Positions 52,010 through 60,337 of a DNA stretch of 60,337 nucleotides are shown piece by piece. Under the pieces are notes generated by a model that had not been told where the DNA came from, searched no databases, and worked only from the letters and a program-made list of their open reading frames with translations. The stretch is from Polyangiaceae bacterium (GTDB lineage: Bacteria > Myxococcota_A > Polyangia > Polyangiales > Polyangiaceae): contig JAICUB010000041.1 of NCBI GenBank assembly GCA_025936045.1, positions 1 to 60,337 of the forward strand, given 5' to 3'. Both the position numbers and the translations under genes were made by a program. Each line of letters begins with the position of its first letter. The stretch's first letter is position 1.

Positions 52010-52956
52010 TTGTCGACGACCCTGCCCCCGCTCACCCCGCGCAACAGCGCCACCGTGTTCGCGATGCCGCGCTCGAGGCTGCCTTCGTACTCGAAGCCGA
52101 GCGCGCGAAAGCGGGCCGGCGACACGTCGTACGAGAGCTGGTTCATGATGCGCGCGTCGACGAGCTCGACGCGGAGCTCGGGCACGTGGCTCCGGATCGC
52201 GTCCACGATGTCGCGCACCGTGCGGTTCTCGGTGAGCACGTTGTAGACGCGGCCGTCGAAGAGATCGCGCGCGAGGATGAAGCGGAGCGCGCGCACGGCG
52301 TCTCCGAGCTCGAGATACGGACGCTTCTGGTCGAGCGCGGTGCGCCAGACCGTGATGGCTTCACCGAGACACGCCTGCCAGCAGAACTTGTTGACGGCGG
52401 TATGAAAGCGCATCCCGGCTGAAGTGCCGTAAATCGTGCCAAAACGGCAAGAAACGAAGCGGAGGCCATGGCTCTGCCCGAGCTCGGTCAGGCGCCGTTC
52501 GGCGGCGAGCTTGCTCGTCGCGTACGGACTTTGCGGCTTCAAATCCGACTCCGGGCAATCCTCGTCGACCACCGTGTCCGCCGTGCCGTAAACGCTCGTG
52601 GTCGACAGAAACACGAAGCGCGCGCCCTTCTTCGCGCATGCTTCGGCGACGCGCAGCGTGCCGTCGAGGTTCACGCGCTCGACCACCTCTTCCTTACCGA
52701 AGCTTTCGGCGGCGTTCGTGATCGCGGCCAGGTGGATCACCGCGTCGGATTCGGCGAGCAGCGCGTCGAGGTCGGCCTCGAGGATGTCCGCCTTGACGAA
52801 ACGGAACGGAACGCCCGCCGGCAAATTGAAGAGCGACACGAAGCGCTGCGTCGCGAAGTTGTCGACCAGGAGCACGTCCTCGAACTCGCCCGGCACGAGC
52901 GAATGCATCAAGCGTGAGCCGATGTGACCGAGAGCTCCGGTGATTGCGAGACGCAT
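52006..52956 (-). CDS. NAD-dependent epimerase/dehydratase (sugar nucleotide SDR)
   Basis: 316 residues. Extended SDR: ITGALGHIGSRL, STTSVYGTA (catalytic Ser/Thr), YATSK (Tyr/Lys). The N-terminal glycine motif is TGALGHIG, consistent with dTDP-/GDP-/UDP-sugar reductases or epimerases. One of three such paralogs in a row. Its exact step (4-reduction, 4-epimerisation or decarboxylation) cannot be read from sequence. Its stop overlaps rfbA and it lies 4 bases after the preceding SDR stop. Confidence 0.85.
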   Translation of the reverse strand: MRLAITGALGHIGSRLMHSLVPGEFEDVLLVDNFATQRFVSLFNLPAGVPFRFVKADILEADLDALLAESDAVIHLAAITNAAESFGKEEVVERVNLDGTLRVAEACAKKGARFVFLSTTSVYGTADTVVDEDCPESDLKPQSPYATSKLAAERRLTELGQSHGLRFVSCRFGTIYGTSAGMRFHTAVNKFCWQACLGEAITVWRTALDQKRPYLELGDAVRALRFILARDLFDGRVYNVLTENRTVRDIVDAIRSHVPELRVELVDARIMNQLSYDVSPARFRALGFEYEGSLERGIANTVALLRGVSGGRVVDK

Positions 52957-52960
52957 GGTT

Positions 52961-53917
52961 CTAGTTTCCTCGCCCTTCCAGCACGCGGCGCGTGCGTTCG
53001 AGTCCTTCCGCGAACGAATAGCGCGGCCGCCAGGCCATGACGCTGCGCAGCGCTTCCGACGAGATGCGCACGCTGTCGATTTCGATGCGCTTGCGTGTCT
53101 CGGGCCATTCCACCTGGTTTACGGCCCCGCGCTCCAGCACCCGCACGATCTCGCGCGCGATCTCGATGACGGACAGGTGCTGTTCGTGAGCGGCGAACCA
53201 GGCCTCGCCGTAGAGCTTGGGCTCACGCGCGGCCGCCAGCATCGCCTCCACGGCGTCCTCGACGTAGAGCACGTTGCGCGTCTGGCCGCCCGCGCCGAAC
53301 ACGTCGATCGTCTTGCCCGACCAGGCCAGGTGAATGAAGTAGTTGAGAAAGCCGAATTCGGGGAAGCCCTTGCCGTAGGGGCCGTATAGGTTCGCGAACC
53401 GGAGCACGACCGTCTTGAGATCGTGCACGCGGTGATAGATGCGATGATACTTCTCGGCGACTCCCTTGTTCGCCGAGTAGATGTCGAGCGGGCGCTCGCC
53501 GTGCTTCTCGTCGACCAGGTCGCCCTCTGCGCGACCGATGACGGTGCTGCTCGAGGTGTAGACGACGACGGCCTTCGGATTCAGCTGGCGGACGGCCTCC
53601 AGTACCTTCAACGTGCCGATGCAGTTGATCTCCGCGTCTCGCAGCGGGTCCTGCAGCGACAGCGGGTGCGAGGTCTGCGCCGCGCAATTGAAGATAACGC
53701 TCTTGTCGCGGACGAGCTCGGCGATCAGCGGGTCGTCGGCCATGTCTCCGCGGACGAAGCGGATACGACCCCAGACGTCGCGTAGGTTCTCGATCGAGGA
53801 TTTCAAGAACGGGTCGAGGAAGTCGAGCACCGTGACGCTGGCGTCCGGCTCCGCAAGCAAGCGACGGACGAGATTTGCGCCGAGAAAGCCCGCTCCCCCG
53901 ATGACCAAAGCGTTCAT
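52961..53917 (-). CDS. NAD-dependent epimerase/dehydratase (sugar nucleotide SDR)
   Basis: 318 residues from the ATG overlapping the preceding stop (ATGA). MNALVIGGAGFLGANLVRRLL (NAD motif), TSSSTVIGRAEG (catalytic Ser/Thr), YSANK (Tyr/Lys), and ANLYGPYGKGFPEFG. Sequence is closest in plan to dTDP-/UDP-hexose 4-epimerases or reductases. Second of three paralogs. Longer in-frame extension lies in the shadow of the previous gene. Confidence 0.85.
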   Translation of the reverse strand: MNALVIGGAGFLGANLVRRLLAEPDASVTVLDFLDPFLKSSIENLRDVWGRIRFVRGDMADDPLIAELVRDKSVIFNCAAQTSHPLSLQDPLRDAEINCIGTLKVLEAVRQLNPKAVVVYTSSSTVIGRAEGDLVDEKHGERPLDIYSANKGVAEKYHRIYHRVHDLKTVVLRFANLYGPYGKGFPEFGFLNYFIHLAWSGKTIDVFGAGGQTRNVLYVEDAVEAMLAAAREPKLYGEAWFAAHEQHLSVIEIAREIVRVLERGAVNQVEWPETRKRIEIDSVRISSEALRSVMAWRPRYSFAEGLERTRRVLEGRGN

Positions 53918-54885
53918 GCCGAAGTTCCGAGAAGTTCGAAGTGTTCTATCGTCTTTTTGATTCCCTCGCGCAAGCTCACGGTCGGAGACCAACCCGTGGC
54001 CGCGCGGAACGCGTCGCTTCGACCCACGAACTGCCGCGTTTCGACCGGCGAAAGCTGCGCCGGCGGCGGGACGTGCCCGACCTCGACGCGCCGCCCCGTG
54101 TGCTCGCCGACGAGCTCGGCGACGAGGCGCACCGCGTCGGCCACCGTCACGCCGTGCCCGCTCGCGATGACGAAGGAGCGACCGTTCACGGCGTCTGGAT
54201 GGTGCGCGGCGTGCACGAAGGCGCGAGCCACGTCGTCCACGTAGACGTAGTCGCGCAGCCACTCCCCGCTGCCGTAGATGTTCAAACGCTCGCCCGCGAG
54301 CGCGCGTCGCACCATGGCGTTCAGGACGCCGCGGTCCGGCTTGCTGCTGCGCGGACCGGGCCCGTAAACGTTCGCGAGGCGGAGCGTCGCGCCGCGCACG
54401 ACTCGCTTGCGGGCGTAGTGCGCGAGCAAGCGCTCCGCCGCGATCTTGTTCAAATCATAGACTGAGTGCGGATCGTCGGGGAACGACTCGTCGACGGGCA
54501 GCCGCGCCGGCAAGCCGTAGGCGGTGACGGTGCTCGCGAACAAGACGAGCGGCTCGTGCCCGCGCGCCCGCGCATGCTCGAGCACGTACAGCAGCGGCAG
54601 CACGTTCAGGCCGACGTCCGCGACGGGCTCGGCGTCGGCGACGTAAATGCTCGTCTGCGCAGCGAGGTGGTGCACGACGTCTGCGCCTTCGAGCGCGCGC
54701 TCGAGGTCGGCTCGCACCGTCACGTCACCGTGAACGTCCGACACCGTCGCGGGTCCGGGCGGCACGGGCGGCGCGCCGTGAGCGGCGCGAAAGAAGCGCC
54801 GAATGGCGAGCGGCTCCGCGGCAAGCTCGCGCACGAGACTCGCCGCGACGTAGCCGGCGCCCCCGGTCACGAGCTGCGTGCTCAC
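53914..54885 (-). CDS. NAD-dependent epimerase/dehydratase (sugar nucleotide SDR)
   Basis: 323 residues from a GTG overlapping the RmlC-type stop (GTGA). TGGAGYVAASLVRELA (NAD motif), FASTVTAYG (catalytic Ser/Thr), YDLNK (Tyr/Lys), and LANVYGPGPRSSKPDRGVLN. First of the three SDRs in transcription order. Such proteins reduce the 4-keto group of dTDP-hexoses or epimerise carbons. The exact role depends on the product sugar. Confidence 0.83.
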   Translation of the reverse strand: MSTQLVTGGAGYVAASLVRELAAEPLAIRRFFRAAHGAPPVPPGPATVSDVHGDVTVRADLERALEGADVVHHLAAQTSIYVADAEPVADVGLNVLPLLYVLEHARARGHEPLVLFASTVTAYGLPARLPVDESFPDDPHSVYDLNKIAAERLLAHYARKRVVRGATLRLANVYGPGPRSSKPDRGVLNAMVRRALAGERLNIYGSGEWLRDYVYVDDVARAFVHAAHHPDAVNGRSFVIASGHGVTVADAVRLVAELVGEHTGRRVEVGHVPPPAQLSPVETRQFVGRSDAFRAATGWSPTVSLREGIKKTIEHFELLGTSA

Positions 54886-55346
54886 TTGATGGCCGGGCCT
54901 CGCAGCCAATCGTAGCCGATCTCGGCATCGTCGAAGGGGATGCGCCCTTCGTCCGCCGGATTGTAGACGTGCGAGGTGACGTAAAAGAGGTGCACCGGAC
55001 CGCTCAGCGACTTGCAGCCGTGCGCGACGCCCGGCGGCACGCGCAGCACGCGCCCGGGTTGGTGATCGCCGAGCAAGAGCTCCATGGTCGTCCGATACGT
55101 CTTCGAATCCGGCCGGTTGTCGTGGAGCGCGACCTTGAGCAGGCCGCACGCGACGTACCACCAGTCGATCTGGATCTTGTGGATGTGCCATGCCTTCGCC
55201 ACACCGGCGTTCATCATGGAGTGGCTCCACTGGCCGAAGCCCTCCTTGAAGAATTCGTCGGTGTTGCGGATGACTTCCCGGAAATAGCCGCGCTCGTCGG
55301 GGAACGTGACGAGCTCTTTGATCACCACGCCTTCGATCATCGTCAT
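54882..55346 (-). CDS. RmlC-family (dTDP-4-keto-sugar 3,5-epimerase-like) cupin
   Basis: 154 residues from the ATG that overlaps the aminotransferase stop (ATGA). Cupin with DERGYFREVIRNTDEF, an active-site His in AWHIHKIQID, VPPGVAHGCKSLSG and VYNPADEGRIPFDDAEIGYDW, following the RmlC order. The usual RGLHxQ reads KAWHIHKIQ, so it may be a 3- or 5-epimerase of a modified sugar, or a non-rhamnose member, rather than rhamnose RmlC. No rmlD is recognised, which also argues against simple L-rhamnose. Confidence 0.82.
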   Translation of the reverse strand: MTMIEGVVIKELVTFPDERGYFREVIRNTDEFFKEGFGQWSHSMMNAGVAKAWHIHKIQIDWWYVACGLLKVALHDNRPDSKTYRTTMELLLGDHQPGRVLRVPPGVAHGCKSLSGPVHLFYVTSHVYNPADEGRIPFDDAEIGYDWLRGPAIK

Positions 55347-56440
55347 GTCTCCCAACTCTTTACGGCGGCGACGACGCCCGCCGCGTCCGCGTGCGAAAGC
55401 TCCGGATAAATCGGCAAGCTCAGCACGCTCTCCGCCGCCCGCTCCGCTTCCGCAAGCGAGCCCGAGACGCGCACGCGTTCGGCGAAGCCGGGCATGCGAT
55501 GGACCGGCACCGGATAGTGCACGCCCGCCGCCACGCCCTTCGTCACGAGGTGCCGGAGGAGCTCGTCGCGGCGCGCGCTGCGCACGACATAGAGGTGATA
55601 CACGTGGCGGCAGCTTTCCCGGACGCGCGGCAGCACGAGCGAGCCTCCGCCGAGCTCGGCGTCGTAAAGGGCGGCGAGCCCTCGGCGCCGTTCGTTGTCG
55701 GCATCGAGCGTCGCGAGCTTGACCCGCAAGATTGCGGCCTGAAGCTCGTCGAGCCGGGAGTTCACACCGGGCAACTGGCTCACGCGCTCGCGATCCCAGC
55801 CGTACTCGCGGAGTTGGCGGCAGCGCTCGGCGAGCGCTTCGTCGCTCGTCACGATCATGCCGCCGTCGCCCACGGCGCCGAGGTTCTTCGTCGGGTAGAA
55901 GCTGAAGCAGCCGACGCGGCCGAACGAACCGACGCGCTTGCCCGCGTATTCTGCGCCGTGCGCCTGCGCGCAGTCCTCGATCAGCGCGAGACCGCGGCGC
56001 TCTGCCAAGGCTCCCAACGCGTCGAGAGCGGCAGGGTGCCCGTAGAGATGAACGGCGACGATCGCCCGTGTCCGCGGCGAGAGCGCGCGCTCGACTGCTT
56101 CGGGAGCGAGCGTGAACGACCTCGCATCGATGTCGGCGAGCACGGCGGTCGCGCCGGTTCGCGCGATGCCGGCGACCGTGGCGACCGCCGTGTGCGGCGT
56201 GGTGACGACTTCGTCACCCGAGCCGACCCCGAGCGCCCGCAGCGAGACCTCGATCGCATCGGTGCCATTGGCGACCCCGACGGCTGCGCGAGCACCAGCG
56301 TGAGCCGCAAACTCCTGCTCGAACGCCGCACACTCGGGCCCCTGAACGTAGCGTCCAGCTTCGAGCACGCGGAGGACGGCTCGGTCGATCGCTTCCTTGT
56401 GCGAGAGGTACTGCGCGCGCGGGTTGGCACAGAGGATCAT
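55343..56440 (-). CDS. DegT/DnrJ/EryC1/StrS sugar aminotransferase
   Basis: 365 residues. PLP fold type I: GVANGTDAIEVSLRALGVG, EDCAQAHGAEY (Asp contacts PLP), the Schiff-base Lys in FYPTKNLGAVGDGGM and YGWDRERVSQLPGVNSRLDELQAA. It transaminates a keto sugar nucleotide (3- or 4-position) or, in a few members, dehydrates. Gives the operon an amino-sugar potential. 19 bases after the methyltransferase stop. Confidence 0.92.
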   Translation of the reverse strand: MILCANPRAQYLSHKEAIDRAVLRVLEAGRYVQGPECAAFEQEFAAHAGARAAVGVANGTDAIEVSLRALGVGSGDEVVTTPHTAVATVAGIARTGATAVLADIDARSFTLAPEAVERALSPRTRAIVAVHLYGHPAALDALGALAERRGLALIEDCAQAHGAEYAGKRVGSFGRVGCFSFYPTKNLGAVGDGGMIVTSDEALAERCRQLREYGWDRERVSQLPGVNSRLDELQAAILRVKLATLDADNERRRGLAALYDAELGGGSLVLPRVRESCRHVYHLYVVRSARRDELLRHLVTKGVAAGVHYPVPVHRMPGFAERVRVSGSLAEAERAAESVLSLPIYPELSHADAAGVVAAVKSWET

Positions 56441-56459
56441 GACTGAGCTCCAAACGCCG

Positions 56460-57680
56460 TCATACGACGTGAACGTTCGGCACGTAGAGGATGAAACGTC
56501 CGCCCGCCTCGCGATAGGCGCGCTCCTTGTCGAGAATCTCCTGCGCGTGGTTCCACGCGAAGAGGAGCGTGTAATCGGGACGGTCCGCGGCGAAATGGGC
56601 GTGGGGTACGACCGGGATGTGAGCGCCGGGCGAGAACTTGCCCTGCTTGATCGGCGTCGTGTCCGAGATGTAGCTGATCAGATCCGGGCCGATCGAGCAG
56701 TACGTCGTGACCGTGGTGCTCTTCGAGGTCGCTCCGTAGGCGGCCACACGCTTGCCCGCTCGCTTCAACTCCGTGAGGAGCGCGACGAGGTCCGTGCGCG
56801 AACGCTCGACGTTCTGCCGAAAACGCGCGTACGTCTCCGCGCGCTCGAGACCGAGCTCCCGCTCGCGCTCGCGCTGCTTTTCGACGGCCGGCGACACGGG
56901 GCGCGCGCCGCGGTGCGCGATCGTGTAGCGCATCGAACCGCCGTGCACCGGCTGCGCCTCGACGTCGATGAGCTCGAGCTCGTGCCGCGCCACGAGATCT
57001 TCCACGGAGCCTACGGAGAAGTAAAAGGCATGCTCGTCGTAAATCTGGTCGTACGAAGTCTTCTCGACGATGTCGCCGAGGTACGGATCTTCGAAGACGA
57101 GCACTCCGCGCGGCGCGAGCAAGCGCTTGATGCCCGACATGACCGCGTGCATGTACGGGATGTGGCACATCACGTTCGCGCCCATGAACGCGCTCACTTG
57201 CCCGTCGTCGGCGAGGATCTTCTGGGCGAGCTCGTCGTCGAAGAAGCTCGAGACGGTGCGGATACCTTTACCCTGCGCGACCGCCGCGACGTTTGCCGAC
57301 GGCTCCACGCCCAAGTGCCGGACGCCCCAGCCCTTGAAGTTCTGCAGCATGATCCCGTCGTTGGAGCCGATCTCGACGACGAAGGGGTCGCTCACGTCGG
57401 CGAGATAGCGCGTACGCACGCTCTCCGCGAACGCCTTGAAGTGCGTCTGCATGCGCTGCGACGTGGAGGAGAAGAAGGCGTAGCTCTCGTGGAACATGCG
57501 CTCCCGCTCCACGAGCTCCGTGAGCTGCACCATCTTGCACGCGGGACAAAACCCGACGTCCAAGTTGAAGAAGTGCTCCCGCTCGAAGTCCTTCGCCTCG
57601 AGAAACCCGTTGGCGATGGGCATTCGACCGAACGACAAAAAGGATGGCGTATCCACGCCACACACCAAGCACCGAGACAT
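56460..57680 (-). CDS. NDP-sugar C-methyltransferase-like (TylC3/EvaC family)
   Basis: 406 residues from the ATG before the first Cys (18 residues longer is possible). Three-part layout: N-terminal zinc-binding domain with CLVCG...CPAC (about 4-50), a SAM domain (VVEIGSNDGIMLQNFKGWG, about 100-120; FEDPYLGD) and a C-terminal sugar-binding domain (YGATSKSTTVTTY, about 310-322). This is the plan of the NDP-4-keto-sugar 3-C-methyltransferases. It predicts a branched-chain (C-methyl) deoxysugar. 57 bases after the glycosyltransferase. Confidence 0.9.
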   Translation of the reverse strand: MSRCLVCGVDTPSFLSFGRMPIANGFLEAKDFEREHFFNLDVGFCPACKMVQLTELVERERMFHESYAFFSSTSQRMQTHFKAFAESVRTRYLADVSDPFVVEIGSNDGIMLQNFKGWGVRHLGVEPSANVAAVAQGKGIRTVSSFFDDELAQKILADDGQVSAFMGANVMCHIPYMHAVMSGIKRLLAPRGVLVFEDPYLGDIVEKTSYDQIYDEHAFYFSVGSVEDLVARHELELIDVEAQPVHGGSMRYTIAHRGARPVSPAVEKQRERERELGLERAETYARFRQNVERSRTDLVALLTELKRAGKRVAAYGATSKSTTVTTYCSIGPDLISYISDTTPIKQGKFSPGAHIPVVPHAHFAADRPDYTLLFAWNHAQEILDKERAYREAGGRFILYVPNVHVV

Positions 57681-57737
57681 TGACAAGACTCGGTCCATAG
57701 CACATCGACCCCCTAGAGTGGCCCCCGAGCCGACCCC

Positions 57738-58964
57738 TCAGCCGCCTCGTTCGAGGGGCGCGAGCTCGCTCTTGGGATCCGCCGGCGGGAAGTCGGGGAA
57801 TACGCCGCGGTTGCGCTCGGCGCGGTACTCCATCACTCGCGAGAAGAAGGCGTCGTAGCTCCGCGCGATGGCGCTCCACGAATATTTCTTCGCGATGGCG
57901 CGACTCCGCTCGCCCATGGCGGGGAGCTCGTCGCGGTGCGTGAGCAAATGGAGAATGGCCGCAGCGAGCCCTTCGGGATCGCGATGCGGCACGAGAAAGC
58001 CGCTCTCGCCGTCGGCCACGAAGGTGCGATTGCCGGGATGGTCGCTCGCGATGAGCGGCAACCCGTAGGCGGCGGCCTCGATCATGGCGAGCGAGGAACC
58101 CTCCCGGTCGCCGTAGAAGAGATACGCGTCCGAGGCGCGGTAATGCTCGACGAGCTTCGAATACTCGACACGACCGGTGAACGACACGCAGTCGGCCACG
58201 TCGAACTGCGCGAGCGCGTCGCGGATCTGCCCTTCGGCGCGGCCGTAGCCGACGATGTTGAGATGGAAGTCGCCGCGCTGGCGCTTCACGATGCCGAGCG
58301 CCTGCAAAATGATTTGGAACCCCTTGCGGAGCACGAGGCGACCGACGGACAAGAGCTGCAGCGTGGGGCCGTGAGTGCCCGGGCGCGCCGGCTCGTCCGG
58401 AATGTCGGCGCCGTTCGGCAAGATCAAGAAGCGATCGTGATCGACGTAGCGAAGAGCCATGTCCTCGAGGCCCTCGAGCACCACGAGGCCGTCGGTATGA
58501 TTGGCCACGCGCCGGAACAACGGGCCGAGATAGCGCGTGTACGTTTGCATGGCGGACTCGACGCCAGGAGTGTCCGAGGCATCGACGAAGACGACGGTCG
58601 GAATGCCGAGCGCGCGCGAGATGCCGAGTGCCATGAGCCCGGACGGAATCGCGAACACGGAGAACAGGAGCGAGTAGCGCGCGCGCCGAGCCTGCTCGAG
58701 CATTTGCGGCAGGCCGAGACCGAAATAGCTCAGATGCTCGAACAGAGTCGAGTCGGCGACCGAACGGCGCGCCGTGGCGAAACGGTAGACGCCAATCGCA
58801 CCGCGACGCTCGTAAGCCGGCAGTCGCTCGCCGATGCGGGCGGTGAGGACGTCGACCTCCCAGCCGAGCTGCGTGAGCTCCTGCGCGATCTTGTCCGTGA
58901 ATACCGTTCCCCCCGACAGCACGGGATAAAACTCGTGGGTAAGAATCGCGAGGCGCTTCGTCAC
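57738..58964 (-). CDS. Glycosyltransferase family 4
   Basis: 408 residues. GT-B fold: N-terminal LTHEFYPVLSGGTVFTDKIAQEL (donor-side Gly motif), C-terminal LLSVGRLVLRKGFQIILQAL, VSFTGRV, and EGSSLAMIEAAAYGLPLIASD (the E-x7-E nucleotide-sugar motif). It transfers a sugar to a growing glycan or lipid acceptor at the membrane. First gene of the operon; a TAAAAT -10 with an overlapping TTTACGTAAA palindrome lies ~52-64 bases upstream. Confidence 0.92.
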   Translation of the reverse strand: MTKRLAILTHEFYPVLSGGTVFTDKIAQELTQLGWEVDVLTARIGERLPAYERRGAIGVYRFATARRSVADSTLFEHLSYFGLGLPQMLEQARRARYSLLFSVFAIPSGLMALGISRALGIPTVVFVDASDTPGVESAMQTYTRYLGPLFRRVANHTDGLVVLEGLEDMALRYVDHDRFLILPNGADIPDEPARPGTHGPTLQLLSVGRLVLRKGFQIILQALGIVKRQRGDFHLNIVGYGRAEGQIRDALAQFDVADCVSFTGRVEYSKLVEHYRASDAYLFYGDREGSSLAMIEAAAYGLPLIASDHPGNRTFVADGESGFLVPHRDPEGLAAAILHLLTHRDELPAMGERSRAIAKKYSWSAIARSYDAFFSRVMEYRAERNRGVFPDFPPADPKSELAPLERGG

Positions 58965-59016
58965 GCTGCCCGTGGTTCATATCACGAGGGCGCGGTTCGT
59001 CGCGGGAAGCGCGCCT

Positions 59017-59028
59017 ATTTTACGTAAA
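59017..59028 (-). promoter_or_regulatory. Candidate promoter/operator of the dTDP-sugar operon
   Basis: On the minus strand TAAAAT (59022-59017) is one base off TATAAT, 53 bases before the glycosyltransferase start. It overlaps TTTACGTAAA (59019-59028), a perfect 10-bp palindrome. The surrounding ~30 bases are much lower in GC than the genome. No good -35 is seen. The gap to the divergent DUF354 gene (58965-59129) holds no other feature. Confidence 0.4.
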
Positions 59029-59129
59029 GTTTTCTTGAAATGATTTGGGCTCGACGTGGGGGTGGCGTGTGGGGCACCCTGCGTCCGCTCACGAGCCAGG
59101 CCGGCACTCACCGCGCGTCCATTCCTCCC

Positions 59130-60179
59130 ATGCGACTCCTGCTGGATGTCTTGCGCCCAGCGCACGCTCACCTGTTCGCGGCTCTCGGGCGCGAGCTCGT
59201 CGCGCGCGGACACGACGTTCGTTTCTTCGTCCGCGACGAGAACGGCACCTTCGAGGTCCTGCGCGAACGCGGGCTCGCGGACCGCGCGCTCGTCACGCCG
59301 GACGGCGGCTTTCCGCTGGGGTTCCTCGGTCATTCCACGCGGCTCTGGCGCTTGCTCCGTGATTTTCGGCCCGACGCCGTCACGGCGCTGCTCTGCCCGC
59401 GCACGGGCGTCACGCCCTGGCTCCGGCGCGCCGTCCGGCAGGATCGCGCATGCTTATTCCTACTCCGCGACGACGAGCGTGCATTGCTCGGTCACGCCGC
59501 CGTCGAGTTGCTTGCCCACGAAGTGTGCACCCCCGACACTTACGACGCGATCGTGCACGGACGGCAGGTCACGTACGCCGGCTTCCACGCGCTCGCCTAC
59601 CTGCACCCCAAGCGCTTCACACCCGACGTCGAGGTGGTGCGGCGGCTCGGGGTCGATCCGAGCTCGCGCTATTTCGTGCTGCGCGTGCTCGCGGCGAAGC
59701 GCAGCCGCGACTACTTTCGACCCGGCCTCACCATCAGCCAGCGCATCATGCTGTCACGCCTGCTGGCGCGCTTCGGCAGAGTGTACGTGAGCTCGGACGG
59801 CCCGCTCCCGCCGGAGCTCGAGGCGCTGCGGCTCCCGTGCAGCGGCCAAGACATGCTGCACCTGCTCGCCGGTGCCAAGCTCTTGGTGGGCGAGAGCGCC
59901 ACGATGGCGAGCGAGGCCGCGGTGCTCGGGGTGCCGGCCGTGTACATCGCCCCGGCCGGCCGCGGCTACACGGACGACCTCGAGCGCCGTTACGACCTCG
60001 TCCGAACCTTCAACGGGCCGCGCTTCGTCGCCGATTGGATGTCCGAGGTGCGCGAGCTCGCCGCGGACGAGGAGCTGCCGGCGCGCTCCGCCGCGGGACG
60101 CGAGCGCCTCTTGCGCGAGAAAATCGACGTGACCGGTTTCCTCGCCGATCGTTTCGAGCGCAAGCTCGGAGCAGGTTGA
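59130..60179 (+). CDS. DUF354 (GT-B-like) protein of the surface-glycan region
   Basis: 349 residues from the ATG giving MRLLLDVLRPAHAHLF; a longer in-frame start at 59040 adds an unlikely N-terminus. DUF354 proteins resemble the UDP-GlcNAc 2-epimerase/MurG-type GT-B fold: GHDVRFFVRDENGTFEVL early, and LLAGAKLLVGESATMASEAAVLGVPAVYIA near residues 250-280, the usual nucleotide-sugar loop. Function unknown, but found in archaeal and bacterial polysaccharide loci. Divergent from the GT4 gene. Confidence 0.85.
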   Translation: MRLLLDVLRPAHAHLFAALGRELVARGHDVRFFVRDENGTFEVLRERGLADRALVTPDGGFPLGFLGHSTRLWRLLRDFRPDAVTALLCPRTGVTPWLRRAVRQDRACLFLLRDDERALLGHAAVELLAHEVCTPDTYDAIVHGRQVTYAGFHALAYLHPKRFTPDVEVVRRLGVDPSSRYFVLRVLAAKRSRDYFRPGLTISQRIMLSRLLARFGRVYVSSDGPLPPELEALRLPCSGQDMLHLLAGAKLLVGESATMASEAAVLGVPAVYIAPAGRGYTDDLERRYDLVRTFNGPRFVADWMSEVRELAADEELPARSAAGRERLLREKIDVTGFLADRFERKLGAG

Positions 60180-60216
60180 CGCACCCGGGGAGCCGGGGTT
60201 ACGACCCGCTCGCGTC

Positions 60217-60337
60217 ATGAGCGTCGAGATCAGACAAACCCCCATCGGAGGGAAGCTCGAACCCTTCCTCGACGTGGTTTCCTACATCTATCGCGGCGAC
60301 CCCAACTACGTGCGCCCGCTCGACCTCGACATGAAGC
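60217..60337 (+). CDS. GNAT-like N-acetyltransferase (3' partial)
   Basis: Only the first ~40 codons are in the window, open to the last base. The start MSVEIRQTPIG...PFLDVVSYIYRGDPNYVRPLDLDMK matches the N-terminus of the GNAT-like proteins often annotated as dATP pyrophosphohydrolase-related or peptidoglycan-type acetyltransferase. It lies 37 bases after the DUF354 gene, likely in the same operon. Confidence 0.6.
   Translation, partial: MSVEIRQTPIGGKLEPFLDVVSYIYRGDPNYVRPLDLDMK

Overview
This 60 kb window is very GC-rich and almost fully coding. It looks like the chromosome of a myxobacterium (Myxococcota, probably Polyangiales/Sorangium-type). The grounds are inference from gene content: many lipoproteins with Gly/Ser or Cys-rich linkers, a co-translated DUF1552/DUF1592 pair, an AgmX/PglI-type protein, a membrane-anchored Ser/Thr kinase, an RpoH-class sigma factor with an acidic N-terminus, heavy use of GTG/TTG starts, and 4-base ATGA/GTGA gene overlaps. 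I see no tRNA, rRNA, IS element, phage or CRISPR array, and no gap over 300 bases without a gene.

Layout. 1-3808: the end of a GldG-like ABC-transporter auxiliary operon (GldG, DUF4340) and two small membrane proteins. 3937-6802 (minus): pheT without an adjacent pheS, plus a small lipoprotein. 6894-9269: CE7 esterase, prepilin peptidase and a lipoprotein. 9467-15615: Ser/Thr kinase, TPR membrane protein, phosphohexomutase, prmC and a lipoprotein with a degenerate L,D-transpeptidase fold. 15618-19390 (minus): GH5 lipoprotein, a low-complexity tail-anchored protein, and metF with a clear intrinsic terminator. 19490-22779: mpl, YchJ/SEC-C protein, truncated globin, 3D-domain lipoprotein. 22839-26041 (minus): three serine hydrolases. 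26199-28211: two lipoproteins and a convergent single-domain response regulator.

28426-34743: RpoH-like sigma factor, rsmI, FMN reductase, ffh, and two paralogous lipoproteins, the second with a CBM9-like domain. 34778-39778 (minus): lipoproteins, the DUF1552/DUF1592 pair and a zinc-ribbon membrane protein. 39906-47200: thiO, a phytoene-desaturase-like flavoprotein, rsmD, an AgmX-type protein, truA and a serine-palmitoyltransferase-like enzyme with a long N-terminal extension. 47268-49983 (minus): a Cys-rich lipoprotein overlapping a three-HTH regulator.

50070-58964 (minus): a compact nine-gene operon with a GT4 glycosyltransferase, a TylC3-type C-methyltransferase, a DegT aminotransferase, an RmlC-family epimerase, three SDR epimerase/reductases, RmlA and RmlB. 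It predicts a dTDP-linked, branched-chain (C-methyl) and/or amino deoxysugar for a surface polysaccharide or glycoside. A divergent DUF354 gene and the start of a GNAT-like gene continue the surface-glycan region to the window end.

The most interesting items are the deoxysugar operon, the L,D-transpeptidase-like protein lacking its catalytic Cys, the tail-anchored protein with a duplicated short motif, a 13-bp tandem repeat ahead of the sigma factor, and several paired or overlapping genes of unknown function. All family calls are by reading the sequence; no database search was run.
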